Positions 52,903 to 61,234 of a DNA stretch of 64,000 bases are shown here, piece by piece. The stretch comes from Parapedobacter pyrenivorans_A (GTDB lineage Bacteria; Bacteroidota; Bacteroidia; Sphingobacteriales; Sphingobacteriaceae): NCBI RefSeq assembly GCF_041925275.1, contig NZ_JBHEUZ010000004.1, positions 62,001 to 126,000 of the forward strand, in the 5' to 3' direction. Position 1 is the first letter of the stretch; every line of letters begins with the position of its first letter. The translations under genes and the position numbers were made by a program. The notes beneath the pieces are model-generated. The model did no database searches. It was not told the DNA's origin and was given only the letters and a program-made list of their open reading frames with translations.

Positions 52903-52936
52903 AAAGCCGCCTCGTTTGAAACGAGACGGCTTTTTT
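52903..52936. terminator. Terminator between rpsT and the DUF1080 gene
   Basis: AAAGCCGCCTCGTTT pairs with AAACGAGACGGCTTT with a single C-A mismatch on the plus strand (a G-U wobble on the minus strand), and TTTTTT follows on the plus side. It is convergent, so it can serve both genes. Confidence 0.85.
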
Positions 52937-52956
52937 CGTGTGCTTTAATCCGCCTT

Positions 52957-53793
52957 TCATTCCTTCTTCCGTGCAGCTTCCAGCACTTGCTGTAATTTTG
53001 CCTGGTCGTGCAGGTAAGGCTCCAAGTCCAGTAATTCCACTTTACGGAAGTCAATCGGGTGGCTCTCGCTCTGCAAGGAGATGTATCCGCTTTTCAGCAC
53101 TTTCCCGTCCTGTTTTACTGCGGGGTCATAATTGGATACGCTACCGCCGCCTATCTGTGGTTTGTAATACGTCAGCACCGTATCGCCTTCGATGATGTGG
53201 TGCACCACGGAGTCGGCCAACACCAGGAACTCGGCGGTTACCCACTGGTCGCCATGGTAGGTCTTAGACGTGGAGTTGATACAGTGCGGGGTAAACAGCT
53301 CACCATCCTTTTCCATCACCACGTTGGTGCCCGGTGTGCACAGGTTGCTCGTGGTCCGTTCGTTGGTGCCGTCGCCACCGAGGAGCTGCCCTTCGATCGA
53401 GATGGGGAAATCTTGGTCTTTCAGCATGGTCTGGGGGTCTTGCCCGTGGAGCATGGCCCCGCTGTTGCGCCAGGCCCAACCTTCACCACCCGGCGCCTGT
53501 TCACCCGTAAAACGGTACTCCACGCGGAGCAGGTAGGCAGAATAGGGGGTATTGTAGTGGATGTGGCCGTATTGGAAATCGAAATCGGTATAGCCATCGT
53601 AGCGCACTTTCATCAGGCCGTCTTCCACCCGGAACGTATTGGCATAGTTCTCGCCAACTTCATGCTTGGCTATTTTCACGGTCCAGTCGTTGAGGTCCTT
53701 CCCGTTGAAAAGCTGTACCCATTCTGGTTCTTCTTCTTTACAGGCACTTGCCGCCGTTGCCAAGGCGATAGCGATTATCAGTGTTTTTTTCAT
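52957..53793 (-). CDS. DUF1080 (3-keto-disaccharide hydrolase-type) lipoprotein
   Basis: A 278-residue protein with a lipobox (TAASACKEE) and the DUF1080 signature WVQLFNGKDLNDWTVKI, then WRNSGAMLHGQDPQ and SGYISLQSESHPIDFRKVEL. The fold is concanavalin-like; some members hydrolyse 3-keto-glycosides. It is a single gene beside rpsT, not in the PUL. No strong promoter was recognised upstream. Confidence 0.9.
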   Translation of the reverse strand: MKKTLIIAIALATAASACKEEEPEWVQLFNGKDLNDWTVKIAKHEVGENYANTFRVEDGLMKVRYDGYTDFDFQYGHIHYNTPYSAYLLRVEYRFTGEQAPGGEGWAWRNSGAMLHGQDPQTMLKDQDFPISIEGQLLGGDGTNERTTSNLCTPGTNVVMEKDGELFTPHCINSTSKTYHGDQWVTAEFLVLADSVVHHIIEGDTVLTYYKPQIGGGSVSNYDPAVKQDGKVLKSGYISLQSESHPIDFRKVELLDLEPYLHDQAKLQQVLEAARKKE

Positions 53794-53896
53794 AATCTTC
53801 GATAAAAATGTAAAATAAACAATTTGTTAGACGCGATGAAGATACTAATAAATCAGAAAAACCATCATCAAATCCCATCGCTCACTTTTTTGAAGG

Positions 53897-53920
53897 GTTG
53901 TCATTTATAAGATAGACAAC
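53897..53920. promoter_or_regulatory. Inverted repeat upstream of the imuA operon
   Basis: Arms GTTGTC and GACAAC are separated by 12 bp, about 35 bp ahead of the imuA promoter. It is a candidate binding site for a damage-response regulator; no LexA gene or known box is seen. Confidence 0.4.
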
Positions 53921-53955
53921 TTTTACCGACGTAGTAGCAAAGGATTCTATAGAAC

Positions 53956-53986
53956 TTGTTTGCTAAAAATATTAGTGTTAACTTTG
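53956..53986 (+). promoter_or_regulatory. Promoter of the imuA-imuB-dnaE2 operon
   Basis: TTG at 53956-53958 and TAACTTTG at 53979-53986 are separated by 20 nt, 20 nt ahead of the ATG. Confidence 0.5.
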
Positions 53987-54006
53987 GTGTCCCCATTGGG
54001 TAGGAC

Positions 54007-54750
54007 ATGGCAGCGGCAAGCGAAAACACACGTCAATTAATCGATCGGCTCAAGCAGGATATCCTGCGCTTGCAGGGGTGTATCCCATCCGATGCTGCGC
54101 CTACGCAGATCGGTCTTGGTCCGATCGAGAACGCTTTCCCCCACGCCGCTTTCCCGTCCTTCGGCGTCCACGAGTTCATTTCCAGCAGCCGGGAAGAAAG
54201 TGCGGCCACCAGTGGTTTCATGGGTGGGTTGCTGGCGGTGCTCATGGGCGGTGGCGGGGTTTGTCTCTGGATCAGCACCTCAAGGATGCTGTTCCCGCCT
54301 TCCTTGGGTGCCTTCGGCGTAGCGGCAGACCGTGTCGTTTTCGTGGAGGTGGCCCGTGAGCGGGATGTGCTGTGGGCCACCGAGGAAGCCCTCAAATGCA
54401 ATGGCCTGGCCGCCGTGGTGGCCGAATTGCAGGAGATGGACTTTGCACAGTCGCGCCGATTGCAGCTGGCCGTAGAGAAAAGCCGGGTAACCGGGTTGAT
54501 GCTGCGGAGCTGCCCCCGTATCGTCGGCGCTACGGCCTGCGCGGCCCGCTGGCGCATCGCGCCGCTGCCCAGCCTGCCGCCCGCTGGCCTACCAGGCATT
54601 GGTTTCCCGCGGTGGGAGGTGGAGTTGCTGAAAGTGCGCAACGGTAACCCCGGTTGCTGGCAGTTGGAGTGGGCCGAAGGAGGTTTCGTGCCCCTTACGA
54701 AACCTACGCACATAACCCCCGCATCCAACCGGATGAAGAAAATCAGCTGA
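54007..54750 (+). CDS. imuA: ImuA-like (RecA/SulA-fold) mutagenesis protein
   Basis: A 247-residue protein of the ImuA/SulA-like group. FPSFGVHEFISSSREESAA leads into a RecA-like core (GFMGGLLAVLMGGGGVCLW, RVVFVEVARERDVLWATEEAL, given in parts GFMGGLLAVLMG and VVFVEVARERDVLWA). No intact Walker A lysine is evident. It is the first gene of a three-gene translesion cassette, with imuB starting 1 bp after its stop. Confidence 0.85.
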   Translation: MAAASENTRQLIDRLKQDILRLQGCIPSDAAPTQIGLGPIENAFPHAAFPSFGVHEFISSSREESAATSGFMGGLLAVLMGGGGVCLWISTSRMLFPPSLGAFGVAADRVVFVEVARERDVLWATEEALKCNGLAAVVAELQEMDFAQSRRLQLAVEKSRVTGLMLRSCPRIVGATACAARWRIAPLPSLPPAGLPGIGFPRWEVELLKVRNGNPGCWQLEWAEGGFVPLTKPTHITPASNRMKKIS

Positions 54751-54751
54751 T

Positions 54752-56254
54752 ATGGGAAAGCGCTTCGCATCGATCTGGTTCCGCTACCTCACCACAGACA
54801 GGTATGCCATCCGTAAGCCCGGCCTGCGCGCAGTACCCTTCGCGCTGGCGGCACCGGTACACGGCCGTATGGTCATCACCGAGGCAAATGCGGTAGCCGA
54901 AGCGCAGGGGGTCACCCCCGGCATGGTGGTAGCCGATGCCATGGCGTTTCTACCTGTACTGGAGGTGGCCGATGCACGGCCGGGGCTGGCAGCCGGGCTG
55001 CTAAAGGTACTTGGCCTGTGGTGCATCCGCTATACACCCGTCGTGGCCGTGGTGCCGCCGGACGGCCTCACCCTCGATATCAGCGGCTGTGCCCACCTAT
55101 GGGGCGGTGAACGCAGGTACCTGAAAGACATCGTATCCCGGTTGCGGTCGCGGGGTTTCCACGTGCGGGTGGCCGTTGCCGGCACCATCGGCGCCGCCTG
55201 GGCAGTGGCCCGTTTTGGTAGGGAGATACCCCTTGTTAAAAGCGGTGGGGAGGCCGATGTGCTTCGATCCCTGCCTCCTGCCGCGCTCCGGCTGGAGCCG
55301 GAAGTGACGGCGAAACTGCATAAGCTGGGGTTGCGTACGATCGGCAGTTTCATGCACATGCCACCGTCCGTGCTGCGCAGGCGCTTCGGCGACGGCCTCC
55401 CCCTGCGCCTGCGGCAGGCATTGGGCGAGGAAGATGAGCCTATGGTGCCCCTCCGGCCCATACCGCCCTACGTGGAGCGGCTACCCTGCCTTGAACCCAT
55501 CCGCACGGCAGCAGGGATCGAAATCGCGATACAGCGGTTGCTGGAACCGCTCTGCAAGCGGATGTCGGGCGAGGGCAGGGGCCTGCGGGCGGCGAGTCTT
55601 GCCAGCCACCGCCTGGACGGAAAGGTGGTGCAGGTGGGGATTACCACCAGCCGCGCCACGGCCAGCCTGCCGCACCTGGTAAAGCTGTTCGGGCTCAAAG
55701 TGCCCCAGATCGAACCCGCGCTGGGTATTGAGCTGTTTGTGCTGGAAGCATCCAGCGTGGAAGATGCCGACCCGGTGCAGGAAGCGCTGTGGAGCAGCAC
55801 CACGGGACTGGAAGACACGGCACTGCCCGAGCTCATCGATCGGCTGAAAGGCCGGGCGGGGATACGGGCCGTCTACCGCTACCTGCCCGACGAGCATCAC
55901 TGGCCCGAACGGACCTTCCGCGAGGCTTCCTCCATCACGGAGCTGCCGTCCACTGGCTGGAAAAGTGACAGGCCGCGGCCTACGCGGCTATTGCCCCAAC
56001 CTGAATCCATCGAAGTAACGGCCCCGATACCGGATTATCCGCCCATGCTGTTCCGTTACAGGGGCGTGGCGCATCCCATCAAGCGGGCCGACGGGCCGGA
56101 GCGCATCGAGCGCGAATGGTGGCTGGACCCCGGCGAACACCGGGATTATTACTGTGTTGAAGATGATAAAGGCAGGCGCTACTGGATTTTCCGCGCCGGG
56201 CACTACGGCGATGACAGTTCCCGGCAATGGTTTCTGCATGGATTTTTCGCTTAG
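54752..56254 (+). CDS. imuB: ImuB, Y-family polymerase-like protein
   Basis: A 500-residue DinB-like protein. The first catalytic acidic motif of Y polymerases is replaced by ASIWFRYLTTDRY, and SIDE-type residues are replaced by LTLDISGCAHLWGG. It therefore probably lacks polymerase activity, as known for ImuB, and acts as a scaffold linking ImuA, DnaE2 and the sliding clamp. The fingers and little-finger regions follow (GLRTIGSFMHMPPSVLRRR is a helix-hairpin-helix). It is 12 bp upstream of dnaE2. Confidence 0.9.
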   Translation: MGKRFASIWFRYLTTDRYAIRKPGLRAVPFALAAPVHGRMVITEANAVAEAQGVTPGMVVADAMAFLPVLEVADARPGLAAGLLKVLGLWCIRYTPVVAVVPPDGLTLDISGCAHLWGGERRYLKDIVSRLRSRGFHVRVAVAGTIGAAWAVARFGREIPLVKSGGEADVLRSLPPAALRLEPEVTAKLHKLGLRTIGSFMHMPPSVLRRRFGDGLPLRLRQALGEEDEPMVPLRPIPPYVERLPCLEPIRTAAGIEIAIQRLLEPLCKRMSGEGRGLRAASLASHRLDGKVVQVGITTSRATASLPHLVKLFGLKVPQIEPALGIELFVLEASSVEDADPVQEALWSSTTGLEDTALPELIDRLKGRAGIRAVYRYLPDEHHWPERTFREASSITELPSTGWKSDRPRPTRLLPQPESIEVTAPIPDYPPMLFRYRGVAHPIKRADGPERIEREWWLDPGEHRDYYCVEDDKGRRYWIFRAGHYGDDSSRQWFLHGFFA

Positions 56255-56266
56255 AAAGGGAAACGT

Positions 56267-59200
56267 ATGGCCTATGTGGAATTGCAGGTAACAACGAATT
56301 TCAGCTTCCTCCGCGGGGCTTCGCACCCCGATGAACTGGTAGGGCGGGCTGCGGCATTGGGTTACCGCGCCGTGGCCGTTACCGATCGCAACAGCTTCGC
56401 GGGCATCGTGCGGGCACATGTGGCAGCCAAGAAGCACGGTATACACCTCATCCCGGGCTGCCGGCTCGACCTCATGGATGGCCCCAGCCTGCTGGCTTAT
56501 CCGACCAACCGCGAAGCCTACGGGCGGCTCTCCCGGCTGCTTACCAAAGGCAACCGCCGGGCTGAGAAAGGGCAATGCCGCTTGTTCAAAGCCGATATTT
56601 TCGAATATAGCGAAGGCATGTACTTCATCGCTGTGCCGCCCGATAACCTCACGCCTGCATTTGAACTGGAACCGGATTATGTGCGGCATATTACGACATA
56701 CCGCGAGGCACTGGGCGGCGCTTTCTGCCTCGGTGCCGTGCGCACCTATACGGGCGACGATGCCAAGAAGCTGTTCCGTATCCACCAATTGTGCACAGCG
56801 CTGGATATGCCCATGGTGGCCCTCAACGATGTGCATTACCACGTGCCGGAACGGCGGGAATTGCAGGATGTGCTGACCTGCATCCGGGAGAAATGCACCA
56901 TCCAGACCGCAGGCTATCGCCTGCATCCCAATGCAGAGCGCTGCCTAAAGCCCCCCGACGAGATGGAGCGCCTGTTCCGGCAGTACCCCGAAGCCATCCG
57001 GAATGCGGCAGCCATTGCCGATGCCTGCCGTTTTTCGCTGAATGAGCTGGAATACGTATACCCCGAAGAACTGGTGCCAGAGGGGCGTACGCCACAGGAG
57101 GAGCTCACCCGGCTGACGTGGAAAGGTGCTGAAGCGCGTTATCCGGCAGGTATCCCGGATAACGTGCGGGAATCCATTGCCATGGAACTGGCCTTCATCG
57201 CCCGGAAAAACTATGCTTCCTACTTCCTCACGGTACACGACTATGTGCGGTTCGCGCGCTCGCGCGATATCCTCTGCCAGGGGCGGGGGTCTGCCGCCAA
57301 CTCCACGGTATGCTATTGCCTGGAAATCACATCGGTCAATCCGGTCGAAACCCGGTTGCTGTTTGCCCGGTTTATGTCGGATGCCCGCGACGAACCGCCC
57401 GATATCGACGTGGATTTCGAGCACGAGCGGCGGGAGGAGGTCATCCAATACATCTACGAAAAGTATACCCGCGACCGGGCGGCCATCGTGGCTACGGTAA
57501 CGCATGTGCATGCCCGGGGTGCCGCGCGTGATGTGGGCAAAGCGATGGGGCTGTCGTTGGATGCCGTGGGGCGGCTCGCCGGCACGGTCAGCAGCCATTG
57601 GGATAATTATATCGATGAGCAGTTGCTGGCGGAGCAGGGGTTCAATCCCCACGACCCGCACCTGCGGAAGGTGCTGCAACTCATTGATCAATACAGCGGT
57701 TTCCCGCGCCAACTGGGGCAGCATACTGGCGGGTTTGTCATCACGCAGGGCCGGCTGGACGAGCTGTGCCCCATCATCAATGCCCGGATGGAAGACCGCA
57801 CAAACCTCGAATGGAACAAGGATGACCTCGAAGCCCTCGGGTTCCTGAAGGTCGATGTGCTGGGCCTCGGCATGCTCACCTGCATCCGCAAGGCATTCGA
57901 CCTGGCCAAACAACATTACGGCCGTGACCTCACGCTGGCCAATGTCCCCCAGGAGGAATCGGAAGTGTACGACATGATCTGCCGTGCCGATACGCTGGGC
58001 GTGTTCCAGATCGAAAGCCGCGCCCAGATGTCCATGCTACCACGGCTGAAACCCCGCAAGTTTTACGACCTGGTCATCGAGGTGGCCATCGTGCGGCCGG
58101 GCCCGATACAGGGCGACATGGTGCATCCCTACCTGCGGCGGCGCAACAAAGAGGAACCGGTAGACTATCCTTCGGAAGAAATCAAGGGTATCCTGAAAAA
58201 AACGGAAGGCGTTCCTTTATTCCAGGAGCAGGCGATGGAAATCGCCATCGTCGCCGCGGAATTTACGGCTGCCGAAGCCGATGAACTCCGGCGTAGCATG
58301 GCCACCTTCAAGGCCAAGGGGCAGGTTTCTGCCTTCCATGAAAAGATGGTTACCGGTATGGTTAGGAAGGGATATACGGAGGAGTTCGCCAACCGCGTAT
58401 TCAAGCAGTTGGAAGGTTTCGGTAGCTATGGCTTCCCCGAAAGCCACGCCGCTTCCTTTGCCCTGTTGGTCTACATATCCTCGTGGCTCAAATGCTTTTA
58501 TCCGGATATCTTCGCGGCATCCCTGCTCAATAGCCAGCCCATGGGCTTTTACCAACCTGCACAGATCATCATCGACGCCCGCAAGCACGGCATCGAGGTG
58601 CGCCCCGTAGATGTAAACCACTCCTGGTGGAACCACACGCTGGAAGGCCAATCCGGTGTGGAACACCATGCCCTGCGCCTCGGTTTCCGGCAGGTGAAAG
58701 GACTATCGGAGGAAGACAGCGAGCGATTGGTCAATGGCCGTGGGAATGGGTATACCACACTCCCGGCATTGGTCGATGCCGGCGTTTCGCTGGTCGCCAT
58801 GGAGCGGCTGGCCGACGCGGATGCGTTCCGTTCGATGGGGTTTGACCGCAGGCCGGCCCTGTGGATGGTTTCGGCGTTGAAGGATAGGCCCGTGGTCCTG
58901 TTTGCGGGGCAGCCCTCGGAATGCACCAAAGAGGGGCAGATTGCGTTGCCGCTGATGACGCCGGGTGAGCACGTGGTGCAGGATTACGCCAGCACGGGGC
59001 TGTCTGTCAAGGCACATCCCGTAAGTTTCCTGCGCGAAAAGCTCGATTTGCTACGCGTGACGCCCACAGGCAACTTGCCCACCATGAAAGATGGGATGTT
59101 TGTGAAGGTATGCGGGATGATCACCGTGCGGCAGCGGCCCGGTACGGCCAAGGGGGTGCTGTTCGTTACCGTTGAGGATGAAACCGGCTTTGCCAACCTC

Positions 59201-59410
59201 GTGGTGTGGGGCCTCATGTTCGAGAAGTACCGCCGCGAAATCCTGCAGGCCCGCCTGCTGCTGGTCACCGGCAAGCTGCAGATCGAGGGGGAGGTCATCC
59301 ATGTGATCGTGAATCACTGCACCAACCTCAATGGCTGGCTGCGCGGCCTGGCCACACCCGAAGGGATGGATGCTGCCGGGGTATTCCACAAGGGGAGGAA
59401 CTTCCAATAA
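56267..59410 (+). CDS. dnaE2: Error-prone DNA polymerase III alpha subunit
   Basis: A 1047-residue C-family polymerase of DnaE2 length. The PHP domain opens VELQVTTNFSFLRGASHP, where the usual H-x-H metal ligands are missing, so proofreading is probably lost. The palm has DEPPDIDVDFEHERREEV with its catalytic aspartates, and QLGQHTGGFVIT and VEVAIVRPGPIQGDMVHP are typical. An OB domain closes the C-terminus. It performs translesion synthesis with ImuA and ImuB. Confidence 0.95.
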   Translation: MAYVELQVTTNFSFLRGASHPDELVGRAAALGYRAVAVTDRNSFAGIVRAHVAAKKHGIHLIPGCRLDLMDGPSLLAYPTNREAYGRLSRLLTKGNRRAEKGQCRLFKADIFEYSEGMYFIAVPPDNLTPAFELEPDYVRHITTYREALGGAFCLGAVRTYTGDDAKKLFRIHQLCTALDMPMVALNDVHYHVPERRELQDVLTCIREKCTIQTAGYRLHPNAERCLKPPDEMERLFRQYPEAIRNAAAIADACRFSLNELEYVYPEELVPEGRTPQEELTRLTWKGAEARYPAGIPDNVRESIAMELAFIARKNYASYFLTVHDYVRFARSRDILCQGRGSAANSTVCYCLEITSVNPVETRLLFARFMSDARDEPPDIDVDFEHERREEVIQYIYEKYTRDRAAIVATVTHVHARGAARDVGKAMGLSLDAVGRLAGTVSSHWDNYIDEQLLAEQGFNPHDPHLRKVLQLIDQYSGFPRQLGQHTGGFVITQGRLDELCPIINARMEDRTNLEWNKDDLEALGFLKVDVLGLGMLTCIRKAFDLAKQHYGRDLTLANVPQEESEVYDMICRADTLGVFQIESRAQMSMLPRLKPRKFYDLVIEVAIVRPGPIQGDMVHPYLRRRNKEEPVDYPSEEIKGILKKTEGVPLFQEQAMEIAIVAAEFTAAEADELRRSMATFKAKGQVSAFHEKMVTGMVRKGYTEEFANRVFKQLEGFGSYGFPESHAASFALLVYISSWLKCFYPDIFAASLLNSQPMGFYQPAQIIIDARKHGIEVRPVDVNHSWWNHTLEGQSGVEHHALRLGFRQVKGLSEEDSERLVNGRGNGYTTLPALVDAGVSLVAMERLADADAFRSMGFDRRPALWMVSALKDRPVVLFAGQPSECTKEGQIALPLMTPGEHVVQDYASTGLSVKAHPVSFLREKLDLLRVTPTGNLPTMKDGMFVKVCGMITVRQRPGTAKGVLFVTVEDETGFANLVVWGLMFEKYRREILQARLLLVTGKLQIEGEVIHVIVNHCTNLNGWLRGLATPEGMDAAGVFHKGRNFQ

Positions 59411-59447
59411 ACATTCTCGTCTTTCCCTTGTTATACCAGTAAAAATT

Positions 59448-59783
59448 ATGATGGATATGCCCAAACCCATGACGCCGCTATCGAAGGTCATTGTGCGGCT
59501 GGAAGAAAAAGGTTACGGCCGCGAACTCCTGATAACGGAGGGGGGAGCCCGCTTTGGAGAGGAGGGGCGGCTGTATGCCCCTACGCAACTTACCATTGTG
59601 AAGGTGTACCGGTTTGAAGGCGAATCGGACCCGGCCGATATGTCGGTGGCCTATGCCATCCGCTCAGACGATGGCCAACGCGGCTTTTTGGTGAGTGCTT
59701 ACGGCACCTACTCCAATCAGGATAATCCTTATTATGACGACTTTATTCGTAGTGTACCCGTAAACGAACAGGAAGATTTGTAG
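59448..59783 (+). CDS. Small conserved Bacteroidota protein (often mislabelled PRPP synthetase)
   Basis: About 111 residues from MMDMPKPMTPLSK; starts at 59451 or 59457 are also possible. The core reads LEEKGYGRELLITEGG, VKVYRFEGESDPADMSV and LVSAYGTYSNQ. Related proteins are often labelled phosphoribosylpyrophosphate synthetase, but they are far too short and have no PRPP motif. It follows dnaE2 by 38 bp. Its function is unknown. Confidence 0.7.
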   Translation: MMDMPKPMTPLSKVIVRLEEKGYGRELLITEGGARFGEEGRLYAPTQLTIVKVYRFEGESDPADMSVAYAIRSDDGQRGFLVSAYGTYSNQDNPYYDDFIRSVPVNEQEDL

Positions 59784-59819
59784 TGTAGAGAAAATAAAAA
59801 TAAAAAAATTACAAAAAAA

Positions 59820-59962
59820 TTAGGAGTTTGTTAAAAATCTCCTAAATTTGTGGTCATTCATGTGTGCAGCCATTTGCGTAGTGCCCTGCATCCCTTGCGG
59901 GGCCACGCATTTGGTATTTTGCCTCCCCCTTTTAACTTTTCGTTTTTCCGTTTTCTTGTTTT
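59820..59962 (+). ncRNA. Possible small RNA or leader in a convergent gap
   Basis: A promoter-like TAAATTTG (59843-59850) lies in a region convergent with rodA, preceded by an inverted repeat with arms TTAGGAG and CTCCTAA (59820-59845). Downstream is an 8-bp stem GCCCTGCA/TGCGGGGC with a 5-nt loop (59883-59903), then T-rich sequence. A 65-codon frame from 59850 is not convincing, so an RNA is the better guess. Evidence is positional only. Confidence 0.3.
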
Positions 59963-61234
59963 TCAGACAATCCCTTTCTTGTTCGCATCAAATTTGAGCA
60001 TGATGAAAAGCAGCACGGTGAAACTCCATAGGGAAGAACCACCGTAGCTGATGAAAGGCAACGGGATGCCGATGATGGGTACAATGCCGATGGTCATGCC
60101 GATGTTGATGGCAAAATGGAAAAAAAGGATGCTTGCCACACCGTAAGCATAGATGCGGGCAAAGGCGGTGCGTTGGCGCTCGGCAATATTCACGATGCGC
60201 AACAGGAGGGTGAGGTAGATGCCGATCACGACCATCGATCCGACGAACCCCCATTCCTCACCGACGGTGCAGAAGATGAAATCCGTACTTTGTTCGGGTA
60301 CGAAATTGTATTTGGTCTGTGTGCCCTGCAGATACCCCTTCCCCCAGAATTGGCCGGAGCCAATGGCAATCATCGATTGGTTGAGGTTATACCCCTCTCC
60401 GCGGGGATCGTCTATTTTACCCAAAAGTACATCAATACGGTTGCGCTGGTGCGATTGCAGCACATTGTCATAGACAAACTCTACACAAAGCACGTATACG
60501 AATGCGATGGCAAAAAGGACGATTAAGCTGGTGATGATTTTCCGTTTTTTCCTGAAATAGTAAATGCCCAGCCCAATGACCACGGCCACCCCACCGATAA
60601 CCGCCCATTGATTGAATGCCAGGGTGAGCACGAACAGCAGGATGGCAAGCGCACCGAATAGCATCCAAGGCCCTGAAATATACCCCTCCCTATAAAACAC
60701 GAATACCAATGCAAAAAAGGCCAATGCCGACCCGGTATCCGGTTGCAGTAGCACCAGCAACACCGGTAACGCCACGAGGGTTGCCCCGGTAAACAGCGTT
60801 TTCAGGTTGGGTGTTTTCGTGCTGTGGGCGCTCAGGAAGCGGGCCAACAGCAGACACGTGGCCAGCTTGGCAAATTCGGAAGGCTGTAGGCGGAAGCTAC
60901 CGATGGGAATCCACGCCTGGTTTCCACCCACATTGCGCCCCACGATCAGCACGGTGATCAGCAACAGGATGGTGATGGCATATAAGACAGGCGAGAAAGA
61001 ACTGTAAAACTTGGCGTCTACGATGAGGATGGCAACAGCCAGCAGCATGGCCGAGAAAATATAGATGGACTGCTTGCCGTAGTTGGTTTCCATGCTGAAC
61101 AGCCCCGGATGTTCGGGATCGAACACAGCCGCATGGATATTGAACCAGCCGATGGCGCAGAGCAGGAGCCATAGCACCACGGTGAACCAGTCAACTTCGC
61201 CGCCAAAAAACCTATTCCGATGTGGATTACTCAT
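59963..61234 (-). CDS. rodA: Rod-shape-determining protein RodA (SEDS glycosyltransferase)
   Basis: A 423-residue integral membrane protein with about ten helices. VGRNVGGNQAWIPIGSFRLQ, ending in QPSEFAKL, and STDFIFCTVGEEWGF are SEDS signatures, as is LPFISYGGSSLW. It polymerises peptidoglycan with PBP2 in the elongasome. It overlaps the PBP2 gene by 8 bp and is the last gene of the mre operon here. Confidence 0.96.
   Translation of the reverse strand: MSNPHRNRFFGGEVDWFTVVLWLLLCAIGWFNIHAAVFDPEHPGLFSMETNYGKQSIYIFSAMLLAVAILIVDAKFYSSFSPVLYAITILLLITVLIVGRNVGGNQAWIPIGSFRLQPSEFAKLATCLLLARFLSAHSTKTPNLKTLFTGATLVALPVLLVLLQPDTGSALAFFALVFVFYREGYISGPWMLFGALAILLFVLTLAFNQWAVIGGVAVVIGLGIYYFRKKRKIITSLIVLFAIAFVYVLCVEFVYDNVLQSHQRNRIDVLLGKIDDPRGEGYNLNQSMIAIGSGQFWGKGYLQGTQTKYNFVPEQSTDFIFCTVGEEWGFVGSMVVIGIYLTLLLRIVNIAERQRTAFARIYAYGVASILFFHFAINIGMTIGIVPIIGIPLPFISYGGSSLWSFTVLLFIMLKFDANKKGIV

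Noticed and set aside
55988..57916. Two long minus-strand frames of about 312 and 323 codons opposite imuB and dnaE2
   Set aside because: The sense strand encodes clear polymerase motifs across the whole range. The antisense frames are GC-driven shadows.
59448..59783. Phosphoribosylpyrophosphate synthetase, the common label for relatives of this small protein
   Set aside because: The protein is about 111 residues long and lacks any PRPP-binding motif, so the label is not supported.
59850..60047. A 65-codon frame starting at the end of the promoter-like TAAATTTG
   Set aside because: It runs into the rodA 3' end on the opposite strand and its residues show no protein-like pattern, so a non-coding RNA was preferred.
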